Assembly: GCF_900112195.1 (NCBI RefSeq)
Contig: NZ_FOKR01000026.1
Span: 1-49,625 of the forward strand
From: Butyrivibrio sp. YAB3001
GTDB taxonomy: Bacteria; Bacillota; Clostridia; Lachnospirales; Lachnospiraceae
DNA length: 49,625 bases
Direction of reading: 5' to 3'
The notes under the pieces are model-generated. The model had not been told where the DNA came from, did no database searches, and worked only from the letters and a program-made list of their open reading frames with translations. Both the position numbers and the translations under genes were made by a program. Positions 1-8,301 of this stretch are shown here, one piece after another. The stretch's first letter is position 1; each line of letters starts with the position of its first letter.

Positions 1-341
<341 letters not shown>

Positions 342-450
342 AAAAAGATAAGATGTATAGGGAAAAAGGATTTAGATTAGTCAGTGTTCGGTTTTGAAGG
401 TATAAATTTAAACGAAATTGAAAATATATAAACTACTTATAAATGAATTC

Positions 451-485
451 TAAAAAGACGGTCAAATGACCGTCTTTTTAGTTTT
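451..485 (+). terminator. Intrinsic terminator of the rRNA operon
   Basis: A perfect inverted repeat (TAAAAAGACGGTCA, then AA, then its complement) is followed by a T-rich tract. It lies about 110 nt beyond the 23S end. The stretch 342-450 between them is AT-rich and holds no 5S or tRNA gene. The segment near 380-401 resembles the conserved spacer/boxA-like segments of clostridial rrn operons. Confidence 0.85.
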
Positions 486-615
486 TTTATATTTATTTTG
501 AGTAAATTATGCTATACTAAATTAGGATATTTAAATAATATTTAATCGGTATATTGTTATTTATATTCCTTGAAATCCTTAAAACTCTGCTATTCTAATT
601 TCGTGAGGTGAGAGA

Positions 616-1515
616 ATGGAATCAAAGATCTTGCTTGAAAATGGTACTAATGAGTTAGAAGTCCTTGAATTTAAAATTGATGACCATTGCTATGGCATCA
701 ACGTTGCAAAAATCAAAGAAATAATTGTATATCAGGAAGTTACTCCGGTTCCTAATTCACATCCTAGTATTGAAGGTATATTCATGCCAAGAGATACTAT
801 GATTACTGCGATTGATCTTAGGAACTGTTTACAAAGAGGAGCTTCTAAACCAGGCGGACTGTTTATTATTACTAATTTCAACAAGTTGGATATTGCATTC
901 CATGTAGATTCGGTTGTTGGAATACACAGAGTTTCATGGGCGGATATCATTAAACCTAATGCCACAATATCAAAGGCAGAAGAGAGTATTTCTACCGGTA
1001 TCATCAAATTTGAAAATCAGCTTATAATTATTCTTGACTTCGAGAAGATTGTTGCTGATATCAATCCAAATACCGGTCTTAATATGGATGCTCTTGGTGA
1101 TATTGGTTCAAGACCTAGAAATGAGGTACCTATTGTTCTTGCTGAGGATTCACAGCTGCTTAACAAGTTGATTGTAGATTCCCTGAACAAAGCCGGATAT
1201 AATAATGTAAGACACTTTGAAAATGGTAAGCTTGCTTATGATTATATTAAGGCATGCAAGGACAGAAATGAGCTTGATAAGATCAAGTGTATTATTACTG
1301 ATATTGAGATGCCTATTATGGATGGTCATAGATTGACGAAACTTGTCAAGAGCGATGATGCTACAAAGGATATTCCACTTATTATTTTCTCATCACTTGT
1401 TAATGAAGAAATGCGAAGAAAGGGTGAATCCTTAGGCGCAGACAGACAACTTTCCAAGCCAGAAATTGGAAATCTGGTAGCTGTAATTGATGAGCTGGTT
1501 AATGCTGCAGGCTGA
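616..1515 (+). CDS. cheV: Chemotaxis coupling protein CheV (CheW-receiver fusion)
   Basis: CheV couples chemoreceptors to the CheA kinase and is itself phosphorylated by CheA, probably for adaptation. At 299 residues it has the usual CheV length. Residues about 13-150 form a CheW-like domain. Residues about 172-297 form a response-regulator receiver with acidic pocket residues E177/D178 and the phosphoacceptor D229 in IITDIEMPIMDG; a conserved SKPE lysine lies near the end. The ATG at 616 is preceded by a purine-rich GAGGTGAG ribosome binding site. It is the first gene after the rRNA operon, is apparently transcribed alone, and is followed by a long-loop terminator-like hairpin at 1532-1597. 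No other chemotaxis gene lies in the window. It implies a motile organism. Confidence 0.9.
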   Translation: MESKILLENGTNELEVLEFKIDDHCYGINVAKIKEIIVYQEVTPVPNSHPSIEGIFMPRDTMITAIDLRNCLQRGASKPGGLFIITNFNKLDIAFHVDSVVGIHRVSWADIIKPNATISKAEESISTGIIKFENQLIIILDFEKIVADINPNTGLNMDALGDIGSRPRNEVPIVLAEDSQLLNKLIVDSLNKAGYNNVRHFENGKLAYDYIKACKDRNELDKIKCIITDIEMPIMDGHRLTKLVKSDDATKDIPLIIFSSLVNEEMRRKGESLGADRQLSKPEIGNLVAVIDELVNAAG

Positions 1516-1531
1516 TATTTACTGACTTAAG

Positions 1532-1597
1532 CTCCCCTTGTTTGACTCAGTTACAAACAATGTGTCTAACTGTTTCAATAAGGGGAGAATTTTTTTG
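1532..1597 (+). terminator. Terminator-like hairpin after cheV
   Basis: CTCCCCTT (1532-1539) pairs with AAGGGGAG (1580-1587), followed by AATTTTTTT. The loop is long (40 nt), so efficiency is uncertain. It supports separating cheV from the next gene and argues against the TTG at 1538 as that gene's start. Confidence 0.6.
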
Positions 1598-1612
1598 ATA
1601 TGGAGAAGAAAT

Positions 1613-2431
1613 ATGAGTCAGTCACTTTCAGAAGCAATCAAATTAGCAGATTTGGTTATTATTGGCATTGGTAAGGAATGGAATTGGGTTAGAAATGGAG
1701 TGATCAATGATCCAAGATATACAAAAATCATTGATTATTGCAATAAAGATGATAATAAATGGCTATTGCCTATAGTCGAATATGAATATTCAGTTTTTAA
1801 TTCTGATAAGCGTATAGAAGATGCATATGTTGCACTAAGAAAGCTTATAGGCGATAAAAAGTATTTTTTGGTAAGCGATATTGTTTTACATGATGCGCTA
1901 AATTATGGATTTGATGATGAAAAGAGTGTATATCCTTGTGGAAATATGAATTATCTTCAGACAGCAGTTTCAGAGGATGGATTATTTGATATCAGGGATG
2001 CAGATTCATTTCAGTCTTTGGTAAAAGAAATCCACAGTATCATTAATGATTCGGATGGAGAGTTTGATACTGACAGAGTGTTTAATAAACCTGAAATTGA
2101 TGGCAAGGAATTATATTTGAACCAAAAGAGATCTGATTATAACCAGGTTAGTTATAATGAAAGCTCTTATATTGATAAATGGAATATTTATTTACAGTTT
2201 TTATCCAGATCACTTAATTCCAATTTGCTACTGTTAGAATTGGGCGTAGGACTGGATTTTCCAACAGTTATCAGGTGGCCTTTTGAAAAGGTTACTTTTA
2301 TTAATAAAAAAGCTCATTTAATGCGTGTAAATGAGAAACTGTTTCACCACACACCGGAGATTAAAGATAAGACAGAATCTGTGGAAATGAATTCAGTTGA
2401 TTTTGTTTTGCAGGAGAGCAAAGGGTTATGA
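1613..2431 (+). CDS. Sir2-like (sirtuin-fold) protein, probably non-catalytic
   Basis: This 272-residue protein resembles SIR2-family proteins in fold-level motifs. These are an N-terminal ADLVIIGIGKEWNW (in place of GAGxS), a central FLVSDIVLHDAL (in place of TQNxD), and a C-terminal LLLELGVGLDFP...WPFEKVT...LMRVN resembling the terminal NAD-site strands of bacterial Sir2-like proteins. The catalytic His and the usual Asn-Asp pair are not evident, so deacetylase activity is doubtful. I chose the ATG at 1613, which has GGAGAAG upstream. An in-frame TTG at 1538 lies inside the cheV terminator. The stop overlaps the start of the next gene (ATGA), indicating translational coupling with the acidic membrane protein. 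The specific role is unknown. Confidence 0.65.
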   Translation: MSQSLSEAIKLADLVIIGIGKEWNWVRNGVINDPRYTKIIDYCNKDDNKWLLPIVEYEYSVFNSDKRIEDAYVALRKLIGDKKYFLVSDIVLHDALNYGFDDEKSVYPCGNMNYLQTAVSEDGLFDIRDADSFQSLVKEIHSIINDSDGEFDTDRVFNKPEIDGKELYLNQKRSDYNQVSYNESSYIDKWNIYLQFLSRSLNSNLLLLELGVGLDFPTVIRWPFEKVTFINKKAHLMRVNEKLFHHTPEIKDKTESVEMNSVDFVLQESKGL

Positions 2432-4740
2432 CATCTAATGGAGAAGAGTATCTCGACAGTCTTCTAAATTCCGCACAAATGAAAAGTGATCCTAAATCTG
2501 CGCTTAGCAGAATGTCATCTAAGGATAAGGGAATGGAAGACAACCTTGAATCTCAATCAGAGGATTCAGGGGATATTGGGGAGCTGGTTAATAATTCCAA
2601 TGGAAATCAGGATTTGGCAGAGATTGGTGATATTTTAAACAAGCACGATCGAAATGAAATCCTTGATACCAAAATGGAAGCGCTTTTGGATGGAATTGAA
2701 GCAGAGAGCGATGATTCTATTCCTATTTTTACAGTGGGAGATAATCCTACAACTTTGGATACAAGGGATCCTGAAGAGATTGCATTGGACGAAGCTATAG
2801 CTGATGCTGAAAGAATGGATGCTGAAATTCAGAGTGGAAAATATGAAGCGCCTCCTGTCAGTGAAGTTTTTAAAACGCCTATAGTTGATATTGGAGAGGA
2901 TGACGACGCTCTTTTAGAAATGGCTCCGGAGGTTATGCTTCCGGAGGATAATACTATTTCTTTAGAAAATAATGGAACATCTGATGCAAAAGAAACTCCG
3001 GAAGAGATTCTTACGGGGTTATTAGATGATATGCCCGGGAATAATCTCACGGACGTTCCGGATGAACCTGTACAGGACAGTCTGGATGAAGTTCTTGATA
3101 GTTTGCCGATGGATGATCTTGTTGATATCTCTGAGCAGGATGCTGAAAATGATGTTGTGCAGGATGATAGCACTGAATCATCAAATACTGCTGATACTTC
3201 TGCATTGAACGAAGAAAAGGATGCTTCTTATGAGGTAGAAGAAGTAACAGAGAGTTTAGATGATCTTATGGCAGAAATGGATAGAGTCATACCAGATTCT
3301 GAAATAGACGAAGAAGAAGGTGACAATAAAGATTTTTTTCCTGAAGAATCAGCAGCTATAGCAGAAGACCTAAGTGGGCCTACTGCTGAAGAAATACCAT
3401 CTTTGGAAGAGATTACTTCCGATGATATGCTGTCTGATGCAAATAGTAATGATGAAGTAGCAACCAGTGAAGATGATACTAAAGGAACAGAGCCTATGAG
3501 TGATGAAGAGTTTAATCTTGGCGATTTAGAAGCAAGTTTAGATGATCTTTTAGGTGGGGAAAGTGATTCTCCGGCTGAATCTGAAGGATCAGCCAGTGGC
3601 TTGGCAGGCGAAGCTCCTTCAGGTGAAGCAATATCAGATAAAGATGCTGAAGATCTTTCAGTTCCGGACCTTGATGCCTTAATGGATAGCCTTGCCAATG
3701 ATGAAATTGAGGATTATGAAAATACCCTTGCAAAAGAGGAAGAAGCAGCCTCAAATCAGGAGGATGAAATTCCCAAAGAGGATATTTTAGGAGCCCTCAC
3801 TGAAGAAGCCGGTTTAGAAGAGGAAATGGATGCCTCGTTGGATGATCTGGCTTCTATCCCGGAGCGAAAGCGCGGAGGGGGCGGAGGCGGCAAAGAGCCT
3901 GACGAAGACGGAAAGGATAAGAAGGGAAAGAAAGAAAAGAAAGGTAAAAAAGGACTGGGAGGATTTTTTGCTAAATTATTCCATACCTTGACCGATGAAG
4001 ACGAAGATGAAGAGAATTCGCAGCTTGCAAGTCTCACAGATGAGAATCAGGCTGTTTTGAATGAACTTGCAGGAGAAGATAAAAAGAAAGGCAAGAAGAA
4101 AAAAGAAAAGAAAGAAAAGAAACCAAAGGAGAAGAAACCTCCAAAAGAGAAGAAACCAAAGAAGGAAAAACCTCCGAAACCCAAAAAGGAAAAGAAACCA
4201 AAACCACCGAAAGATCCAGGTGTTCCGGAAAAAGCAATGTCTCCAAAGAAGATTGCTGTGGCGGCAATATTTGCGGCAAGTATAGGAATTCTTTTTATGA
4301 TTCCGGTAATTGTGCTACCTGAGAGGATTGCTTCTGAGAGAGCTTCAACAGCCTATAATAGCCAGCAATATGTTTCAACATATAAGATGCTTTTTGCAAA
4401 GGCAAGGACCGAGGAACAAAATAAGGTCTATGAGCAGGCACGAGTACTGGCTTGGGCAAATAGGTATATTTCAGGATATAATAATTATGTTGCCATGAAC
4501 ATGAAGGAAGAAGCGCTTGATATGCTGCTTATGGGAATGCGCAATAAAGATAGTCTTATGAAAGAAGCTACCAAATTCAATGTTGAAATTCAAGTGCAGA
4601 GTGTGTACGATAGTATAGAATCGTTGCTTTCGGAAAATTATGGGCTGACGGAGACTGATATATCAGAAATCAACTCTATCAAGAAAGACAGAGATTATAC
4701 TATCAGACTCATGCAGATTGTTGGGACACTGCAATCATGA
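2428..4740 (+). CDS. Large acidic membrane protein with repeated Leu-Asp motifs and a Lys-rich segment
   Basis: I do not recognise a family. The protein has 770 residues. Residues 1 to about 480 are highly acidic and probably disordered. They contain many variants of a short motif resembling (D/E)xLDxLL, for example EYLDSLLNSA near residue 7, SLDDLMAEMD near 280, SLDDLLGG near 370, DLDALMDSLA near 413 and MDASLDDLAS near 468. A Gly run is followed by Lys/Pro-rich tracts (about 490-510 and 550-600), then one transmembrane helix (about 605-628) and a C-terminal helical domain of about 140 residues. The Lys-rich tract before the helix suggests a cytoplasmic N-terminus. It overlaps the Sir2-like gene by 4 nt. 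FimV-like polar organisers are one analogy (acidic, single helix, short repeats), but that is only a guess from shape. Confidence 0.8.
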   Translation: MTSNGEEYLDSLLNSAQMKSDPKSALSRMSSKDKGMEDNLESQSEDSGDIGELVNNSNGNQDLAEIGDILNKHDRNEILDTKMEALLDGIEAESDDSIPIFTVGDNPTTLDTRDPEEIALDEAIADAERMDAEIQSGKYEAPPVSEVFKTPIVDIGEDDDALLEMAPEVMLPEDNTISLENNGTSDAKETPEEILTGLLDDMPGNNLTDVPDEPVQDSLDEVLDSLPMDDLVDISEQDAENDVVQDDSTESSNTADTSALNEEKDASYEVEEVTESLDDLMAEMDRVIPDSEIDEEEGDNKDFFPEESAAIAEDLSGPTAEEIPSLEEITSDDMLSDANSNDEVATSEDDTKGTEPMSDEEFNLGDLEASLDDLLGGESDSPAESEGSASGLAGEAPSGEAISDKDAEDLSVPDLDALMDSLANDEIEDYENTLAKEEEAASNQEDEIPKEDILGALTEEAGLEEEMDASLDDLASIPERKRGGGGGGKEPDEDGKDKKGKKEKKGKKGLGGFFAKLFHTLTDEDEDEENSQLASLTDENQAVLNELAGEDKKKGKKKKEKKEKKPKEKKPPKEKKPKKEKPPKPKKEKKPKPPKDPGVPEKAMSPKKIAVAAIFAASIGILFMIPVIVLPERIASERASTAYNSQQYVSTYKMLFAKARTEEQNKVYEQARVLAWANRYISGYNNYVAMNMKEEALDMLLMGMRNKDSLMKEATKFNVEIQVQSVYDSIESLLSENYGLTETDISEINSIKKDRDYTIRLMQIVGTLQS

Positions 4741-4781
4741 TAGAGAGGGCATCGACATTATTTCAGGGAGGTTGATGCCGT

Positions 4782-5399
4782 ATGATAGCTATAATTGATT
4801 ATGATGCAGGCAACATAAAAAGTGTTGAAAAAGCTTTTGATTATCTTGGAGCTGATACAATCATAACAAGAGATTCTGAAGAAATTTTCAGAGCTGATCA
4901 TGTAGTATTGCCGGGTGTTGGCGCCTTTGGCGATGCCATGAAAAGAATAAATGAATATGGTCTTGATGCAACAATTAAAAAGGTTGTATCAGAAAATATC
5001 CCGTTTTTGGGAATTTGCCTGGGCCAACAACTTCTGTTTGATGCCAGTGAGGAATCAGAAGGAGTGAGCGGCCTGGGCATTTTACGTGGAAAAATAATAT
5101 CAATTCCCGAAAATGATTCGAATGGAAATTCGTATAAGATTCCTCAAATTGGATGGAATAGTCTTAATTTTCCTAAGAATGGACGCCTTTTTAAAGGGAT
5201 TGATGAGAATGCGTTTGTCTACTTTGTTCATTCTTATTATCTGAAGGCTGAAGACAGGAGCATTGTTACAGCCACTACGGAATATTCAACGACTATTGAT
5301 GCCTCTGTAGAGAGCGGCAATGTTTTTGCCTGTCAGTTTCATCCTGAGAAAAGCTCAGAAATTGGTATGCAGATATTAAAGAACTTTTTGGAAATTTAA
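4782..5399 (+). CDS. hisH: Imidazole glycerol phosphate synthase, glutaminase subunit HisH
   Basis: HisH hydrolyses glutamine and channels ammonia to HisF for imidazole glycerol phosphate formation in histidine synthesis. At 205 residues it has the usual family length. The class I glutamine amidotransferase triad is visible: nucleophile C79 in GICLGQQ, and H187 and E189 in FHPEKSS. The start ATG at 4782 has GGGAGG about 10 nt upstream. hisF follows 24 nt downstream, so the two subunits are co-transcribed. No other his genes are in the window. Confidence 0.95.
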   Translation: MIAIIDYDAGNIKSVEKAFDYLGADTIITRDSEEIFRADHVVLPGVGAFGDAMKRINEYGLDATIKKVVSENIPFLGICLGQQLLFDASEESEGVSGLGILRGKIISIPENDSNGNSYKIPQIGWNSLNFPKNGRLFKGIDENAFVYFVHSYYLKAEDRSIVTATTEYSTTIDASVESGNVFACQFHPEKSSEIGMQILKNFLEI

Positions 5400-5423
5400 C
5401 CTGACTTTTGATTGGAGGAGCAG

Positions 5424-6185
5424 ATGCTTACAAAGCGTATAATTCCATGTCTTGATGTTAATAATGGGAGAGTTGTTAAAGGTATTAATTTTGTTAATCT
5501 TAAGGATGCGGGAGATCCTGTTATGGTCGGCGAAGCATATTCGAAGGTCGGAGCTGACGAACTTGTTTTTTTGGATATTACAGCATCTAATGAAAGGCGC
5601 CAGACTGTAGTTGATATGGTCAGAAAAGTTGCTGAGAAAGTATTTATTCCTTTTACAGTTGGAGGAGGAATCCGAACAGTAGAGGATGTTAAGGCTGTTC
5701 TGAGAGAAGGTGCCGATAAGGTGGCGGTTAATTCCGCTGCTATCGACAGACCACAGCTTATAGCTGAGGCGGCGGAGAAGTTTGGCAGTCAGTGTGTTGT
5801 TCTTGCAATTGACGCCAAAAGGCGTGAGGATAACAGTGGCTGGAATGTGTATAAGCATGGTGGCAGAATCGATGTTGGCCTTGATGCCATTAAATGGGCA
5901 AAAAAAGGTGTGGAACTAGGCGCAGGTGAGATTCTTGTAACAAGCATGGACTGCGATGGAACTAAGGCTGGCTATGATATTGAACTTACAAGGAGTATAG
6001 CTGAGGTTGTTGGTGTGCCTGTGATCGCATCAGGCGGTGCCGGAACAAAAGAGCATTTTTATGAGGCATTGACTGCTGGAAAAGCTGATGCGGTCTTAGC
6101 TGCTTCATTGTTCCATTATAAAGAATTGGAAATAAATGAACTTAAGAGGTTTTTAGCCGAGAAAGGCGTATCTGTAAGAATATAG
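5424..6185 (+). CDS. hisF: Imidazole glycerol phosphate synthase, cyclase subunit HisF
   Basis: HisF is a (beta-alpha)8 barrel that joins ammonia to PRFAR, giving imidazole glycerol phosphate and AICAR. The two catalytic aspartates fall at the canonical positions, D11 (IIPCLDV) and D130 (VLAIDAKR). Phosphate-binding glycine motifs (TVGGGIR near 78, ASGGAG near 220) are intact. The protein has 253 residues. The ATG at 5424 is preferred over the in-frame TTG at 5412, because GGAGGAG sits just before it and family proteins begin MLxKRIIPCLD. It pairs with the upstream hisH. Confidence 0.96.
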   Translation: MLTKRIIPCLDVNNGRVVKGINFVNLKDAGDPVMVGEAYSKVGADELVFLDITASNERRQTVVDMVRKVAEKVFIPFTVGGGIRTVEDVKAVLREGADKVAVNSAAIDRPQLIAEAAEKFGSQCVVLAIDAKRREDNSGWNVYKHGGRIDVGLDAIKWAKKGVELGAGEILVTSMDCDGTKAGYDIELTRSIAEVVGVPVIASGGAGTKEHFYEALTAGKADAVLAASLFHYKELEINELKRFLAEKGVSVRI

Positions 6186-6207
6186 TTGATAAGGATGGCA
6201 TGATTTT

Positions 6208-6885
6208 ATGTCTATGATAAATAATGACTGGCTTCCGGCGTTACAGGAAGAGTTTCATAAAGAGTATTACAAAAATCTATTCACATTTGTTAAGGAGGAA
6301 TATAGCACTCATGTGATTTATCCTCCATCAGATGATATATTCAATGCACTGCATTTGACTCCGCTTAAAGATGTAAAGGTTCTGATTCTGGGGCAGGATC
6401 CCTATCATGAGCCCGGGCAGGCGCATGGGTTGTCGTTTTCTGTCCTTCCGGGAAAAGCAGATACACCACCTTCACTTGTGAATATTTATAAAGAATTAAA
6501 TGATGATCTTGGTTGTTATATTCCCAATAATGGATATTTAAAAAAATGGGCTGATCAGGGTGTATTATTGCTCAATACGGTGCTTACAGTCAGGGCACAT
6601 CAGGCTAACTCTCATAAGGGAAGAGGCTGGGAAAACTTTACTGATGCGATAATAAAGGCTGTGAATGAGCAGGATAGACCAATAGTATATATGCTGTGGG
6701 GAAAACCTGCACAGATGAAAAAGAGTATGCTTAATAATCCCAAGCATCTGGTTTTGGAGGCGCCTCATCCTAGTCCGCTTTCTGCTTACAGAGGCTTTTT
6801 TGGCTGCAAGCATTTCAGCAGATGTAATGAATTCCTGGAAAAAAATGGAATTTCAGGTATTGATTGGCAGATAGAGAATATTTAG
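6208..6885 (+). CDS. ung: Uracil-DNA glycosylase (family 1)
   Basis: This enzyme removes uracil from DNA, the first step of base excision repair of deaminated cytosine. The 225-residue protein carries the active-site motif GQDPYHEPGQAHG with D64 and H67 at canonical numbering, and the minor-groove loop HPSPLSAYRGFFGCKHF with H187. It starts 22 nt after hisF, behind a weak AAGGATGG ribosome binding site, and is probably co-transcribed with hisHF. No clear terminator follows; the next 123 nt carry overlapping inverted repeats before lysA. Confidence 0.96.
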   Translation: MSMINNDWLPALQEEFHKEYYKNLFTFVKEEYSTHVIYPPSDDIFNALHLTPLKDVKVLILGQDPYHEPGQAHGLSFSVLPGKADTPPSLVNIYKELNDDLGCYIPNNGYLKKWADQGVLLLNTVLTVRAHQANSHKGRGWENFTDAIIKAVNEQDRPIVYMLWGKPAQMKKSMLNNPKHLVLEAPHPSPLSAYRGFFGCKHFSRCNEFLEKNGISGIDWQIENI

Positions 6886-7008
6886 TTGCATATTTATGAT
6901 AAAATTATGAATAATTATTAATACACTTGCAATTTGATGTTTTAGCATGTTAAAGTGTATATTAAATTGCACTAAATCTTATATTTGCTATTTGAGGAGA
7001 AAACATTT

Positions 7009-8298
7009 ATGAAAAAACCATTTGTATCTAAAGAGCAGGTTGAGACAATTACAAAGTCTTATCCAACTCCTTTTTATTTGTATGATGAAAAGGGAATTAT
7101 TGATAATGCAAAAGCTGTTTATGAGGCTTTTTCCTGGAATAAAGGGTTTAGAGAATATTTTGCCGTGAAAGCGACTCCCAATCCTGTGCTTATGGATATT
7201 CTTGGGAAAATCGGCTGTGGTTTCGATTGCTCATCACAGACTGAGCTTATGCTTAGTGAAGCAATTGGGGCAAAAGGTTCTGATATAATGTTTTCATCAA
7301 ATGATACTCCTGCTGAGGAGTATAAGTATGCAGACAAAATTGGAGCTATTATTAATCTTGATGATTACACGCATATAGATTTTTTGGAAGAAACAATAGG
7401 TAAAATTCCTGAGACTATTTCCTGCAGATACAATCCGGGCGGAGTATTTCAGATGAGTAATGGAATTATGGATAATCCCGGTGATTCCAAGTATGGCATG
7501 ACAAAAGAGCAGCTCTTTGATGCATTTAAGGTACTTAAGGCAAAGGGAGCTAAGAGATTTGGAATTCATGCTTTCCTTGCCAGCAATACTGTTACAAATG
7601 AGTATTATCCGCTTTTGGCAGGTCAGCTTTTTGAACTCGCAGTTGAACTTCAAAAAGAAACAGACTGCAAGATTGCGTTTATAAATCTTTCAGGTGGCGT
7701 TGGAATCCCATATAAGCCTGATCAGGAACCTAATGATATCAGGAAAATCGGTGAGGGCGTAAGAGAGCAGTTTGAAAAAATCCTTGTTCCAGCCGGCATG
7801 GGAGATGTATCGATTTATACTGAAATGGGAAGATTTATGATGGGGCCTTATGGTGCGCTTGTGACCAAGGCGATTCATGAGAAACATATCTACAAGGAGT
7901 ATATAGGTGTTGATGCATGCGCAGTAAATCTTATGCGTCCTGCGATGTATGGCGCGTACCATCATATTACTGTTTTGGGAAAAGAAAATGAGCCTCTTGA
8001 TCAGGTGTATGATGTGACAGGTTCTTTATGCGAGAACAATGACAAATTTGCTATAGAGAGAAAGCTTCCTAAGATTGAGATGGGCGACTATTTGTTTATT
8101 CATGACGCCGGAGCACATGGCTTCTCAATGGGATATAATTATAATGGAAAATTGAAGTGCGCTGAATTATTATTAAAAGAAGATGGTAGTGTTCAGATGA
8201 TAAGAAGAGCTGAAACTCCAAGGGATTACTTTAGTACACTTGACTGCCTTGATTCTTTCGGCAAGCTTGATCAAATACTTAAAAATGAGGGGATTTAA
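7009..8298 (+). CDS. lysA: Diaminopimelate decarboxylase
   Basis: LysA is a PLP enzyme that decarboxylates meso-diaminopimelate to lysine. The 429-residue protein has the alanine-racemase-like barrel with the PLP lysine K54 in YFAVKATPNP. It also has a glycine-rich phosphate-binding loop (LSGGVG near 228) and the C-terminal beta domain with GDYLFIHDAGAHGFSMGYNYNG. I chose the ATG at 7009, with TGAGGAG upstream, over the in-frame TTG at 6985. Related PLP decarboxylases such as carboxynorspermidine decarboxylase share the fold, but the FSSNDTPAEE and HDAGAHG context fits clostridial LysA. The best terminator for this gene lies inside the next reading frame (8391-8427). Confidence 0.88.
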   Translation: MKKPFVSKEQVETITKSYPTPFYLYDEKGIIDNAKAVYEAFSWNKGFREYFAVKATPNPVLMDILGKIGCGFDCSSQTELMLSEAIGAKGSDIMFSSNDTPAEEYKYADKIGAIINLDDYTHIDFLEETIGKIPETISCRYNPGGVFQMSNGIMDNPGDSKYGMTKEQLFDAFKVLKAKGAKRFGIHAFLASNTVTNEYYPLLAGQLFELAVELQKETDCKIAFINLSGGVGIPYKPDQEPNDIRKIGEGVREQFEKILVPAGMGDVSIYTEMGRFMMGPYGALVTKAIHEKHIYKEYIGVDACAVNLMRPAMYGAYHHITVLGKENEPLDQVYDVTGSLCENNDKFAIERKLPKIEMGDYLFIHDAGAHGFSMGYNYNGKLKCAELLLKEDGSVQMIRRAETPRDYFSTLDCLDSFGKLDQILKNEGI

Positions 8299-8301
8299 TC
8301 T

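Noticed and set aside
1538..1612. Extended N-terminus (TTG start) of the Sir2-like gene
   Set aside because: The extra codons overlap the cheV terminator and lack a ribosome binding site; the ATG at 1613 has a good one.
3228..4279. Long Ser-, Phe- and Leu-rich minus-strand frames
   Set aside because: They are complements of the acidic and Lys-rich repeats of the plus-strand gene and have no start signals.
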